A stretch of DNA of 64,000 nucleotides, from contig OY821789.1 of the NCBI GenBank assembly GCA_963682175.1, positions 31,502,188 through 31,566,187 of the forward strand, written 5' to 3'. The DNA comes from Triglochin maritima. Lineage: Eukaryota > Streptophyta > Magnoliopsida > Alismatales > Juncaginaceae. The notes under the pieces were generated by a model. The model saw nothing but the letters and a program-made list of their open reading frames with translations, did not search any database and was not told where the DNA came from. The position numbers and the translations under genes are program-made. Positions 44,807 through 57,623 of the stretch are shown piece after piece; positions within the stretch are counted from its first letter, which is position 1; each line of letters begins with the position of its first letter.

Positions 44807-47800
44807 ATGGATTCACTTGGTGATGTTGCGATTTTGCTGGACAGTGGAACGCAGTTCTTAAGAGTCTTATGGGAGATCTTTGGCTCTCCCGTCCGTAGAT
44901 GTTTTGGAGCCGACGACAGGTACATATATAAACCCTTTCTCTTTATAATCATGCATGGATGAAAAGTCGAAACAATAATATACATGACCATCCTTGCAAG
45001 AAGACAGAATATCCCTGATTCATCATCCTAATCTCGTAACCCTAGTCTTGGGGAGATGAAAAGGTGAATCAAGGATGTCCATGATCACCCCAATCCTATA
45101 ACTCATATCCCTAATCATTTGCGGTTAAAATTAAGGTCAAACAAGTATGACCTTGATTAGTTGTTATTGGATTTGATTCTTTTCCTCTCACAAGAGTTCA
45201 ATTTAAAGAATATATCAATGAACGAGGTTACTTCAGTTGATAAATCCTTAATTTTCACTAAAAAACCCCCACTTCAATAACATAATTTTCCTGAAAAACA
45301 AGACATGAATTGTACAAGTTTTATTAGCTTATTTATTTTATATTCAATAAAATGTTTTCTTCTTCTAATGATACGCTCTAATTGATGATTTTTGAAAAAA
45401 AGCAGTAGCTTGTTGAGTTTCGATGAGTTGGGATGTTACAGTTGTTGTGGATTACAATTTTATGAATACTACAATTCAAAGTATAACTCTATAAATTACA
45501 TCTTAAATTTATGTAGAGCAGGGTATTGAATCATTAATAATGTTATACATCTTTTTTATAATCCAAAAAGAAGAAGATTCAAACTCCAAATATACATTAT
45601 TGGATGACATTAACAAAATATATACTAGAACCATGTACGACATGTTAAACACGTACAAACTTATATTTTGCTAAAGAAAAAAGAAAAAAAGATGATGCAT
45701 TAATACATGGACTATCATATTGATATGATTCAGAAATGATACAAATAATTATGACCTTGAAAACTGTTAAGTTGGTGTCTTGAAAACAATTTCTAGGGCT
45801 ACTTTTGGCATTTCCGTACCCTTTTTGGGTTGCATCTAGCTCTAGTATATATACACATATATACTCTTGAGGTTAAATGTATGTGTGCCTCCATCAAGAA
45901 TGGAGACAACCGCCACCGTGAGTGAGAATCATCACCAAGTATGGTCTCATTCTTCTTTCCATCTCCATAGAACCGTTCAGAGTGGATTCCTATCTCATGA
46001 AATATTTCCTTAGAGCCATATAGTGTGGATTCTATAGTTCCAGGAAGTTGAGGAAGTTATTTGAGTCATCTAAATTGGAACTTTGAGAAATAAAAAAATG
46101 TCAATGCAGATGAGGCATTCATCCTTGTACGTAGTATCTATGATCTTTATTGTTGCTCGAAGATTAGAGATCCAAAAGGGACGAAATTGGGTTCCTACCG
46201 GTACTCCTTAGAGTTTGGATTCTTCTCCTAACTCTCTCATTTTATTGGATTGCTAACTTATATATACTCATGTTTATGTATCATCTTCCATGAAGAATTG
46301 GTTAGCCACCTTATTATGCTTAATTAGGATTTGTTGATTAGGCGTCGTTTATTGTACCCAGAGGTTTAACCATTGAGAGCTCAATCTAGTTCCATGTTTT
46401 GGTATGTCGCCTTATATCACCATTTACACCAAAGTGAAGCGCAATCGTCTCCACCTATGGTGTTTTCCAAATTTGGATTTCCACATATATCTTGGTGTTA
46501 TGAGTTGATTGCTTGTGGGTTGCTTCAGTTATTTTGCTTGATTTGATATATGCATGGTAGCTTCCATAGAGATTTTTCCACGCTTATCGTTATCGTTTCC
46601 GCATTATTACTCGGACACACTAACACTCTAATTTCCTAACAAAACAATAGTATGCAAATTTTGTGGGCAATACATATAATTTTACCAGAATTAATTTACC
46701 AATTTTTTGGGGCAATTCATTTGATTTTGCATTTTATTTTGATGAATAACTAAGTTAATTTGTGGTTATATTGATTCAAAATATTTACTTAATATTTTTC
46801 AAACCCAACCATTTGAAGAGAAAAAAAAGACAATCAGAAATGGATAAACATGTCATTATAGTACAACACGTGCAATTATGTTGTGTTTTTTTGTTGTTGG
46901 AAAAGTTCACGTCGATCTACTACCTTTATGTTGTTTTTACTTTCTTGAATTGGTGTCAGCAACTGCATGCGAACATCTTGGGTATATATATATATATGGT
47001 CAAGTTCTAGTGAGTTTAGAACTTATTAAATTTTATTTAAGTTCTTACAATCTTACAATTAGATCTTATTTACAGTTATCTCACTATTTATTAGCATAAC
47101 CGTTTTTTTCTTAATCTACAATGCAATTTGAAATGAGCGGTGGATATTGTGAGGGTTTAATTTAAAAAAGTTGAGTCTTGGACTCACTAGAGAAAATATG
47201 TATATATATATATATATATCGTATAACCTTAATCATGCATGGATTGGTTTTAATTACGTACGTGCAGGGAAAGAGAAAGGGAAGATGAGACACCCGGTGC
47301 AACACCACCTTTGCAACCTGACCAGCCGGCAGCCGTGTCGGTTGCTGCTACCAAGGCTAGCACCGATCCCATCCCCATCCCTATCACCATCACTATCGAG
47401 GTGAAGGTACTTAGTTTTAAAGCATGACCTTATATTGTCTAATCTTTGGCGTTATCTGTTGGAAGTGGTATTGCATTATCTAGAGCTGAAGACTCACTGA
47501 AACCGTAGATTATTGCGTAAAAACTTACCACTCTAATGGAGGCAATCAGGCAAATAACTTTTTTTCCTACGACTTTAAGGGTTTGTTTGGCAATGAACTC
47601 TAGATAGGATTCAACATATTCTTAAGTTTTTTGTTTGCAAACGACATTTGGGTCCGATTTGGTAATGATTATGAAAGAGATCCCTAAAGTTTTTATAAGA
47701 GTAGATTCCTAAGAAACATGCTCTCACAACTTTCACCTCCAGAATCAAGAAAAAAACTAATTCTGAGCACTATTCGTTGATTCTGGCCACAAAATTAAGG

Positions 47801-50302
47801 TTATTGTTGGCCTCGTCTCTGCCACCGATTAAACCATGGCTGCACTTCCCAACATCAGAACCCTTCTTTCCCTTTCTTCCGTCCTTCCCCTCTACAACCC
47901 TATCTGACTCTTTAACCGTCCATCGTCATAAATAACATTAGTCATCCTAATCAAGAAGTTGATTTTAATTATTCTATCAAAACTTGGTGATTTCTTATTT
48001 GACTTTTTATATTTTCTAATGATTTGAAATTAGAATTATATTAGGGGCGTACGTGTCATCTAATATTAGAAGCCTACTCCTCATTTAACATTAAGAAGTA
48101 TGAACAGGAATATCCAAACAAGTTTTCTTCGCTCGTGGCACGCAAGCAATTCATCCTAATTTTATCAATCTTATATAAATCAATGTTAAAGCCAGTCTTA
48201 ACATTCATTTATGCTTGTTTGATACATATATGGTATATATGGATCATTTACATATCGTGGTTTTACAGAAAAATCATATAACCATACATTTTACTAAATT
48301 GCTTATTATTTATTAAACGAAACTATGTCTATTTGTCAAATTTACCCGTTTTGTTACATAGTCCATGTAGGATAAGGGATGAAAAGGCGCAAAGAAACAA
48401 GTAATGTACTTGTTTCGTTACTCATTATTATTATCAAATAAGTTAAATGAAAACGTCTTTACCCTGATCTTATTGATCCTGCCTATTGGCACCCCCAACT
48501 AAAAGAGCACAAATAACAGTGCTCGGGCTATTTCGAGCGCCCTGCATTCTCTCTCTACCACATCAGCTTCTCTCTCTGTCACACCAACTCACCCAACCCA
48601 CCCAAAAATTCATCTTACTCATGCCCGGGCTACCCCACTCACCCTACACTCTTTCCTCCACATCATTTCTTAATTAAATAATTTTAATTTTCATACAACA
48701 TTTTACAAATTACATTTTATATAATTCTAATTTTATATATTAGACCATACTATTAAATTACCTCGACATGTCGTTCGTGGGTCTCGCTCAATCCATTAAT
48801 AACAAAACATCTACTAAATAATTTTTAAAAAAATGCCAAATGGGAGGGGGGACACGTGCCCCCCACCTGAGGGCACCCCGGGCCTCTGCCCGGGTCGCCC
48901 AACGCCCGGGCAAGCGCCCGGGTGTCGTCCCGGGCGGGCACCCCCGTTAAGGGTGCCCTAAGTCCTGGCGCCCTGGCGGGAAGATGAACTCAATGGCAGA
49001 CGGTGAAATATTGACATAGGGCAACTAAACTTAAGCCCGAAATTGAACAATTTTAGTTCCAAAACTTTTAAACCATACTTTATAATTTTGTCTTTGTGAA
49101 TTATTTCTTTTAGGAAGTTATCACATGCCCTTGTATCATTTCGGCCAAGAATATAAAAGACGATCTATAGACCATATAGTTGCTAACTACAATATATGCA
49201 AATTTGCGTGGTACCTTGTAGGTTAGCTTGGACAGCATTGGTAGGCGGCCTCTGACCATGTCGGAGAGCTTCAATGGGGTTCAACACCAGCATTTGTATC
49301 AGGGGAATAATGACCAAATGGTCAGGCTGAACCAAAGGGTACGTATAATTCTCATTTCACTTATTCTTGATTCCCATGTTGGTTTGATTCTTTGCGTACG
49401 TGCCTTCTTTCCTTGGCATGCAGTTCCCTAAGAAACCCATATTTCAATGCTATCTCCAAGTGTATGAATGGTATTTGAAGTTACCAAACCAAGTGTTGAA
49501 GCTTTTGAAGCAATCTTCGTTTGCCAATTTCCTGAAGCAATCTTCGTTTGCCAATTCGCTGAAAAATCCGACGCCGGTCAGCAAACATCAATTCTTGGAG
49601 GCTCTTGTGAGGAGGTTTAGCCCCGAAACCAACACTTTCCACCTTCCTTGTGCTGAAATGATGGTGCAAGCCGCCGAGTGGGCCCATCTAACCGGGCTTT
49701 CGTTTCGTGGTAAGGCGGTGGCTCCTATGGACTCAATGTCGAGGGAGGAGATACGAGAGCTCACTGGGTGTGATTTCCGAGTCAAAAAAGGTGGAATCTC
49801 CTTCAACAAAATGATGACGGAGTTCATTGACGACAGAAATGCTACCGGTGGAATCGATAACGTCCGAGCAATGCAACACTTCCGTTGCTTTTGCTTCTGC
49901 TTGGTGGGTGGCTTATTACTACCGAATTCGATTGTCATGAGGTTTTCTCCAGGACTTTTGCGTTTCTTGAAGACGCCAAAGATGACCCACAACTACTCTT
50001 GGGGATCAGCTTCTTATGACGTGCTTGTTAGCTCGATTCGAAGGTTTGCTGAGGGAAACTCAATTCATGGTCACACCATGTCCATCTACGGCTTCTACCC
50101 GGCACTGGAGGTAATTAACTAGTCTTATATATACTTTTTGAGATATTATTCTTAATTTTATTCGTTGGATCGTTTTTAACATTTCACATTTGTGTTATAG
50201 TACTGGGCTAACACTTATAGGAGTGAAGACCACCTCAATTGGTCGGGAACAAGTGACTTTTCCAGTATCTCAGATGTGAACTCGGATATCAGTTTCATGT
50301 AG
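44807..50302 (+). CDS. Plant mobile domain (PMD) protein, five-exon candidate gene, about 385 aa
   Basis: Model: 44807-44919, 47268-47406, 49222-49338, 49424-50110, 50201-50302. Donors are GTACAT, GTACTT, GTACGT and GTAATT; acceptors are TGCAG, TGTAG, TGCAG and TATAG. Exon lengths 113, 139, 117, 687 and 102 keep frame throughout (phases 2,0,0,0). The ATG context is GCCATGG. Exon 4 holds the PMD: FLEALVRRFSPETNTFHLPC, then EMMVQAAEWAHLTGL, FRCFCFCLVGGLLLPNS, NYSWGSASYDVLVSSIRR and FYPALE, joined to YWANTYRSEDHL in exon 5. Exon 2 is Pro/Ala/Thr-rich (ATPPLQPDQPAAVSVAATK), likely disordered. Relatives (MAIN, MAIL1 and related proteins) work in the nucleus in silencing and genome stability. Unlike the copy at 41487-43346 it has no stop, so it could be a domesticated host gene. 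The exon 4 assignment is firm; joining exons 1 and 2 is inference. Confidence 0.62.
44920..47267 (+). other. First intron of the PMD candidate
   Basis: AT-rich, 2.3 kb. At about 45850-45945 a TATA-like stretch precedes ATGGAGACAACCGCC with possible donors, a candidate alternative first exon, but its phase does not fit exon 2. Otherwise no feature is recognised. Confidence 0.5.
47407..49221 (+). other. Second intron of the PMD candidate
   Basis: 1.8 kb. It contains a PIF/Harbinger-like MITE at 48505-48958. A weaker pair of ends, ttgtttgg near 47586 and ccaaac near 48115, hints at another small repeat. No coding sequence supported. Confidence 0.5.
48505..48958. mobile_element. PIF/Harbinger-like MITE with CCCGGG-rich end
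   Basis: 454 bp. Left end GAGCACAAATAACAGTGCTCG and right end, on the other strand, GGGCACCCTTAACGGGGGTG align imperfectly. The following TAA may be half of a 3-bp duplication; the left flank is AAA. The body has the ctctctcyaccacatca word shared with the units at 51962 and 58485. The right side carries four CCCGGG sites within about 60 bp (48880-48945). Confidence 0.5.
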
Positions 50303-50308
50303 GAGTGT

Positions 50309-50950
50309 TAGGGTTGTAAATGGGTTGGGTAAAAATCGTTTAACCGTCATAACCAAACTGACGGGTAGGATCACGAGTTGTAAAAATCATAACTGTTTAA
50401 TAAATGAGCGGATAAGCATTGTGAAAATCATAACCGTTTAATAAATAAGCGGATAAAGTTACATGATTTAACCTGTCCGTTTAACTGTTTAACCGCGAAA
50501 CATAATGAATATATATAATATTTTGTTATATATACTATGTACATATAATTGTTTGTATTGTGTGGATATTCGATGTTGTTTTATATGAATTTGTTGATGT
50601 TTAGTTAATGAAATTTTGGAGGTTTTGATTATAAAATTATGAATGTTATGATGTTTTTAACAAGTTTGACAAGTTTTTATCCATTTAACTATTTACCTAA
50701 TTCTTATATCAATTTTAGTATTCATTAAGATTTAATCATATAACCATTTAACCGCTCAAAACCGTTTAATTAAATTAAACGGGTAGGTTAACCGTTTAAT
50801 TAAATTAAACGGGTAGGTTCATGGGTAGAGGTAAAAATAAACGGATTTCAAACTGCACCGCGAACTGTTTAATTAAGTGAGTAAGGTCATGAGTAAGCCT
50901 TATAACTGCCCACGAATCGCTCATTTACGCCCCCCCCCCCCCCCCCCCTA
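50309..50950. mobile_element. hAT-type non-autonomous element abutting the PMD gene
   Basis: 642 bp, starts TAGGGTTGTAAATGGGTTGGG and ends CATTTACGC, a run of 18 C's and TA; termini of the same TAGGG-TGTAAA type as at 27156. The flanks AGGAGTGT (50301-50308) and AGGAGCAC (50951-50958) share five of eight bases, a decayed 8-bp duplication. The inside is full of cgtttaacc/ttaaacgg words, and a perfect 30-bp tandem repeat lies at 50761-50820. No coding sequence. Confidence 0.72.
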
Positions 50951-50958
50951 AGGAGCAC

Positions 50959-51958
50959 ACTTTTTTGTTTCCATGACATCCGTAGTGCACATGATACGTG
51001 CGAGAATCCGTAAGCAGAGATGTTTGATGTAAATTAAACAAGAGAGGAGAGAGACATAGAGTCAATTTATATAATTAATAAGCTAAATTGGTTAGCTAAG
51101 AGTATCATTTTCCCTCCTTGTAATATATTCATAAATGTTGAGTGAGCTTAAACCGGCGGTGTACATCGATTCAAGATAGGACGGACCTGGACCAGACGGG
51201 AGATCAGATTTCCGTAATCCGGTGGACTTGGGATCGGATCGGCCAAGTCCGTAAGCAGAAATGTTTGGATCGGATTTTATTATTTTTAAAAAAATATTTT
51301 CTGTTTTTAAAATAAATTATTTTGGAGTAATTTGTTTTTTAATTTTTGTGAAATTATGTTCAAATGTTAACTTGTCTGTAGTTAAGGCTAATTTAGGACT
51401 AATTTCGTAAAAACATTACATACATCAGTTTTCAATATAGACATAATATAAATAAAATCCCAAAAAAGTAAATAATCAGGTTTGGAATGTACCGGATCCA
51501 ATGCTGCCCTAACCAGTCCAGTTTGCTAATATGAACTGGTTTTTGAACACCCATAGTCCAAAGTTTGCTAATATGAACTGGTTTTTGAACACCCATAGTC
51601 CAAACTGCACTTCTTTCTCATCTGTCGGTTTTCCACCGAACATATCCAAAACTTAACATTTACAAATTTACCATTTTATCGAGACATTTTTCTACTCATC
51701 AATTCTCTCTCTTCCCCTCGTGTACATATTTTTCTCTATTTACCACGTTGTTTTAGTATTATTGTCGAATGAAATCGTGACCATGACAGCATTGGTGTCT
51801 GTTTACAGAAGACAAAAAATAATAGCCGTAGGTAAATTTTAATTTATTTTTTGTATTTATTTTTTTATAAAAAACTACTTTTAAAAGTTTTACGCATTGC
51901 AAAACTTCACCCAATTAAACATGACTTCAAAGACATGCCATGTGTACAAAATTTAAAC
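50959..51958. other. Intergenic DNA with a 42-bp tandem duplication
   Basis: A 42-bp unit starting GTTTGCTAATATGAACTGG occurs twice in tandem without visible change (51521-51562 and 51563-51604). Otherwise AT-rich with no gene seen. Confidence 0.65.
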
Positions 51959-51961
51959 TTA

Positions 51962-52661
51962 GACCATCCGCAACAATGACCTTAGTCATCTATTCTTTTT
52001 TTTTTCTTCCTACCACGTAATCATGACCTAACATCTTATTTCTCCCTTACTATTCACCCATTAACAATGACATAGGTCATCCCACTCTCTTTCCTCCACA
52101 TCATTAATTTTATTCTTAACTTTTATTATATTCCAAAATCATTTATTTTTAACAAAAATATTAATAATTATCAAATACTAAATACCATTAATACTAAGAA
52201 AACAAATATTACATTATTTTTACCAAACATACAGTTACACCAAAAAGACGACAAACTAAATGAAATAGATAAAACAAATAACACACAACAAACCAAATCT
52301 TGTCTAGGAATATAATTACCTTCAAACCATTTTGGGAATATAATTATCTTCTATTAAAGTTTTTTAAATAAAATTTAATAAATATTCACCAATTTACAAA
52401 AAAATACTCCAAATCATAACCGTAATCCTGATTATTATCAAAATATAAACTACAACTACTTAACCCTTAATTATTTATCAAAATATAAATCCTTAATTAT
52501 TAAACAATACCAAAACAAAAAAACAAAAACAAAAAAATAAAATTGGCCAACCCGGTCATGCCAAGTGACACGACTAGGTCGAGCAAACACCAGGTCATCA
52601 TGACCCCGGATGACTAGGTCATCCGGTGTCATTCGCAGGGATGACCCCCTTAAGGATGACC
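51962..52661. mobile_element. PIF/Harbinger-like MITE
   Basis: 700 bp between TTA direct repeats (51959-51961 and 52662-52664). Ends are GACCATCCGCAACAATGACC and, on the other strand, GGTCATCCTTAAGGGGGTCA. The body includes ctctctttcctccacatcatt, shared with the units at 48505 and 58485. No transposase gene. Confidence 0.65.
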
Positions 52662-52664
52662 TTA

Positions 52665-54670
52665 TCCACACAACTTCGGCAAGCCAACCATCAAAATATT
52701 ATAAAAAATAAATCATGAGACCTTATGCCGCCTCCTTTTTCCATTGGGAAGATTCTCTCACCCTTCTTGATTTTGGGTGAATCTTCCCCAACCATAAGAT
52801 CGAATTGAAATTGTCATGGGAGCATGACAATTTCTTAGCACCCATAAATGGTGCACCAATTTACTGAAGTTAACGACTTCCACTATATACGTCGGACCTA
52901 TTCTCCGGTGACCAATTAATAATAATTTATAATAACATAGTCAACCAATTCCACTCTTCTTCCTCGGCTGTTAATTTCTCTCTTTTTCTCATTTTTCAAT
53001 TCGTGTTGGATATAGATTTAATAAGTTACAAATTAGATTTCGAATTAAAGAATTTTCTGTTGTTATTATATAGTTCCGGATTAAAATTGATGAATAATTG
53101 AAAAAAGAAAGATTACCTTCTTTGTGACGCATCACATGTTTAGTAATATTATGAGAACGGTAGTCACATTCGAGGTTGTTTGAAGAGATAGTCAAACTTG
53201 TAATCATTCCATCAACTATTTTCCAATTTTGTCCCCCGGCCGGTGTGCTTCAGCTCGTTAGGGTAGTTGTTCGATTGCCTGATGCAAATAGTGTGGGTCG
53301 CTTACGGTTTATACTTGAGTCTCACTTGTCCAAAATAGAGGTGAGTGTCATGATATATTAAAATAGTTAAAAGTACTATCAATATCATTGTGTAATAGTC
53401 TTAGGTCCCACCAGTAAGTCCATTTAGTGCTTCTAAGTAAAATGTTGCTTCTATTTCGTTTTGTTTCTTTGAAATTCAGAAAAGGAAAATACCACTACAC
53501 CATAAATTTTCATAAAGTATAAAACTACTCCTTTTATTTCAAAGTAAATTTGAATTCGGCATGAATTTTACACTACATTACTTATCATCAATTAGTAGTA
53601 AAATCAAACTTCACGAGCAAAATATATTTTTAAGGTAAATGTATGGTAAATATAAATTTGCCTATGAACCTTCACGAAAAGTACTTAAATAAAATACAAA
53701 ATAATAATCAATTTATAATTACTCTTGCGGAAAAGAAAATATCCATGGCAATATATATATTGTATCCAAAACGTATTGGTTTATTTATTAAAATAAATAA
53801 ATAAATAGACTATCAAGATTGATTTGAGTGACCAATTTTTTTTTGTCAATGAACGTTTGAAATCTATTAGATGAACCAAAAATTAGTAGGAACCATCTTA
53901 AACCATACTACTATATACGATGATGATGCAAATAAAAAAGAACAAAAAAATTCACGTTAAACAGTCTTCGAGTTCTAAACTTTGGGATTATCCCTTTTAT
54001 TATTGAAAAAATGAATGGTAGTAGCTAGTGTAGCTTTTATAAACAAAAACAAAAACAAAACCCAAGCCAGTAACTCAATGTTTTTTATAATTTTTATATG
54101 AAGCTTGTATTTGTACTCGCCTTGTTGATTGATTAAAAAAATCGAACATACCCGGAAAAAAACTTGACCATGATTTCTGTTTGGGGTGAGAGAACATTTT
54201 GTATTACAGAATTATATATTTACATTTTTTTTCTTCTTCCATTTGTCTATCACTTCGAACCTAACTAATTCTATTCTTGCTTATATGGTTATCTCAACTC
54301 TCTCGAATGTTGTTTTTATCAAGGCGAGTAAGACACCATGGCTATTGTGCGTACAAATATGGTTTATTTCCCGTAAGCATACAAAATACGAGCATAATTC
54401 AAGTCAAAATCACAAACAGACTATGAGGCAACGTTCAAGAATTTTCAATTTTTTCCGTCCATGCATTAAAATTTTAAGTTTTTTTTAATAACCCAGAATT
54501 ATCCAATAGCCACCCCATTTTGGAACATATGGGCTGCAGACGTGGATACTTAACGAGGTTCGAATAGACGAACATAGATTGCAAAATCGCATCCCTACCG
54601 TTGAAGCATACCCTGAGGGGCTAAAACTAAATGTTAAGTTGAAAATAGTATTATCTTCTTTTTAAGAAAA
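52665..54670. other. Intergenic DNA
   Basis: No gene is firmly supported. One exon-like segment at 53249-53340 (acceptor TTCAG, donor GTGAGT) reads LVRVVVRLPDANSVGRLRF; without partner exons it is not called a gene. Confidence 0.5.
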
Positions 54671-54679
54671 TTATGATGC

Positions 54680-54930
54680 TATTTTTTCCTCCTCTCTCCC
54701 TCCTTGTTATTCTCTCTCTTCTTTTCCTTCTCCTCCACTCTGCCCATGTCCATGTCCATGTCTCTCTCCTTTCCTTATCTTTCTCCCTCTCATCCTCTTT
54801 CTTTCTCCATCTCTTTCTTTCTCATTCTCTCTCTTCTCCTTCCCTCTCTTTCTCATTCTCTCTATTTCTCTCATTCTCTTTCTCATTCTTCACTCCTCTC
54901 ATTCTTCTTCGTCTTCTTCTCTTGGTTATA
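54680..54930. repeat. Pyrimidine-rich low-complexity tract
   Basis: About 250 bp made almost only of C and T on the plus strand (tctctctcc, ttcttctcc words). The Ser/Leu/Phe-rich open frames over it result from this composition and are not genes. Confidence 0.85.
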
Positions 54931-56180
54931 TATTGTGTTGCAATAACACAAACACAACATGTTATGGGGTCATTTGAAAATTTGATCCAAACTCTAAAAG
55001 TACTTTTTTGTTTAAAAATAAATTTCCAAAATCTTCAACAAATTTTTAAATACCACACTGAGGGATCTATTCGCCATGCATAGATTTAAGTGAAAACCAA
55101 GTAGAAGGAGAACTGTATTTTGTTGTTTTAGTGGGTGTACGAAAAATCTAAATGTAAACCAAATGGATACGTGGCATAATCGTAGGGGTATTATTAAGTT
55201 GTATTTCAGCGAGCACAACTCGGCCTACCTCAACTCGTTTAAATTGTCAAGGAAGATATGAACAAAGTATTACAAATCAAAAGTTCTATGAAAATCAAAA
55301 GTCTGAGGATATACATGTGATATTTTAAAGTTCAATGAATTTATGTGTTATAAGAACATAGGTGACGCGACATCTATAATTTAATATCACTTGTTAACTT
55401 ATATTATTTGCGCCCACACACATAGTGTCAGAATTCATAACTACATATGTAAATAAAATATATATAAATAAATATACATACCTATAACTGAGTAGAAGAG
55501 CGACGACAAAACAGGCCAACAAATTTTCTCGAGCGCTTCAGGCATGCTTCTGCTTGCCTCATTTAATTTACCAAAAGGAATTTTTTGCTTGTGCTCAACT
55601 CGTGAGAAACCAAGTCGAGCCACACCAATCAAGCCAAATTAAACGAGTCCTCAACGCGAGTATAAGTCGGACAACCTTAGATGATAGGTGTGCTATCGAA
55701 AGTCCGTGTTTGGAATTCAAACAAGTCAAGCTCAGTATGTCTTGGCTCGTTAGGAAATATATATAGTTGTGCCTCCTGACAAACTTTGAGCCCACAGAGA
55801 TAATAGAAAGTCTGAATGAACCCTTGTCATACCCACATGTCTGGTCCTATGTAATCAAAGGTGTATTGTAAGTTGATCGTGTTGTTGTTTACATCTCATT
55901 GTTTGGTTACAAAATTAGAAAATTAAGTTGCAATGTACTCTAATCAAATTACCGATGTAATTGTGTGCATTCCTCGTAGGAGGTCGAAATCCAATTAGGC
56001 AATTACATACAATCTAATCAACTTGTTTCAAAATTATTCGAAGTTTATCACATCATTAAACACATGACCTCAGCTATGTTGGTAATATTTCTGAGCTCCG
56101 GCAACCTTAATAAACGTGTATCAGACCATTGAATTACTATTTTTTATGGAATATGGATGCAAGTGGTAATTTCCAACCTT
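54931..56180. other. Intergenic DNA
   Basis: AT-rich. Around 55500-55760 there are ctcgag/tcgagc/gctcgt words of the kind seen in decayed hAT elements, without termini. No gene supported. Confidence 0.5.
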
Positions 56181-56290
56181 TAGGGTTGTAAATAAGATAC
56201 CCATACCTATACCGCCTCATAAATAATTAACAAGTATCGGATATGAGTATATACAGTTTTGCAACCTCATACGACCTTGTTAGTGGTCTT
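56181..56290. repeat. Truncated hAT-type left end
   Basis: TAGGGTTGTAAATAAGATACCC followed by ccatacctatacc. Same terminal type as 50309, but with no right end. Confidence 0.4.
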
Positions 56291-56326
56291 ACAAACTACC
56301 TAGTCACGTCAATCTCATTATTCATT

Positions 56327-57613
56327 GAGATTTTTTCTAGGGTGCACTTTCAAAACGAGCTTATTGGACTTTTGCTCCTGTGATGTTTTTTATTGCTTCG
56401 AAACACTTGCAAACATGACTATTTGCTTTGGTGCACTTCATCTTTAACATTGTTAACATATTTTTGTTATATCCTGACACTGTTAAAGGCGAACATCAGG
56501 TGTCTAACCCCATTAACCATCAATTGGGAAACGGACGTCTGATGCGAATTCAAACGTCCGTTTCTGGGAGTCCAATGAAAACCAAAAAGATTATGTTGGC
56601 TTAGTATCGGTCGACTGTTTCTTAGGTTCAAAAAAATACAAATTTGACTTTGAAGTTGTGTCCATGCTCAAATCAAGCCTAAGTTCTTCGTTTTATTTTA
56701 TTATTCAACTACTCCCGAGAATTTCTCCACAATGTCTTCCGTCAAAAGAGTGAAGCCGTTATGATTAGCTCTCTGAGTCGTAACGAAAGGTCTAGGGACC
56801 AGGTGCATACATTCATTTCAATCGAGTGATACAAAATAATCGAATTTCAATTGATAACATAAGTCCACAAAAAGAAGGATAAAATACTGAATATTGACCC
56901 AAGTTTGAAACAACATCTGTAACAAACAAAGATAACAGCATTGCACCATACCATGTGTTGGACACCAAATCCAAATAAATACATGCATGGCATAAAAATA
57001 CAAAAGAAAACAATTTGGACATTGATTTGAGAACACAATGAAGATATATTCATCATGGGCTTCGTCGAACTCTTTTGCGTTGAATAATCAAATAAAACGA
57101 AGAACTTAGACTAGATCTGAAGATGGAGACAACTTCAAAGTCAAATATGTATTTTTTGAACCTAAGAAACGATCGACTGAATCTTCTTCGGTCGACTGAT
57201 ACCAAGCCGACAATATCTTCTTGGTCATTACTGGACTCCTAGAAAAGGACGTCGAAAAACGTATCGAACGTCCGTTTCCTAGCTGACAGAGCCCTGCTGG
57301 GATTCACTGAACTCCCAAAAACAAACGTCTGAATACCCTTCAGACATCCACTTCGGTCTACCGTCTTGCGATTGGTAGATCGAAATATACGTGAATAGCT
57401 GTTATATGACAACGTTACGTGTGATTTACGGGGTTAGACATCGGATGTTAGTTGTTAACTGTGTCGGTAGATAACGAAAATCTTTTTACGGCGTTAGAGA
57501 TGAAGTGCACCAAAGCAAATAGTCATGTTTGCAAGTGTTTCGGAGCAATAAAAATTTTACATGAGCAAAGATCCAATAAACTCATTTTGGAAGTGCACCC
57601 AAGCAAAAATCCC
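56327..57613. mobile_element. Mutator-type non-autonomous element with long inverted repeats
   Basis: 1287 bp. The ends are GAGATTTTTTCTAGGGTGCAC and, on the other strand, GGGATTTTTGCTTGGGTGCAC. The inverted repeat continues inward for some 380-530 bp (about 56327-56707 against 57080-57613), including gactatttgctttggtgcac and gtttcttaggttcaaaaaa blocks. The flanks ATTATTCATT (56317-56326) and ATTAATCATT (57614-57623) match at 9 of 10 bases. The arms contain GGTCGACTG and GGTCTACCG words. The middle has no recognisable gene. Confidence 0.82.
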
Positions 57614-57623
57614 ATTAATCATT

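Noticed and set aside
45850..45945. Alternative first exon of the PMD gene (METTATVSENHHQ)
   Set aside because: TATA and ATG are present, but both possible donors are phase 0 and would put a stop into the exon at 47268.
47580..48120. MITE with ttgtttgg ends in PMD intron 2
   Set aside because: Only about eight matching bases at the ends and no target-site duplication.
54673..55083. Hydrophobic Ser/Leu/Phe-rich protein
   Set aside because: It translates a pyrimidine-rich low-complexity tract; no domain or homologous start.
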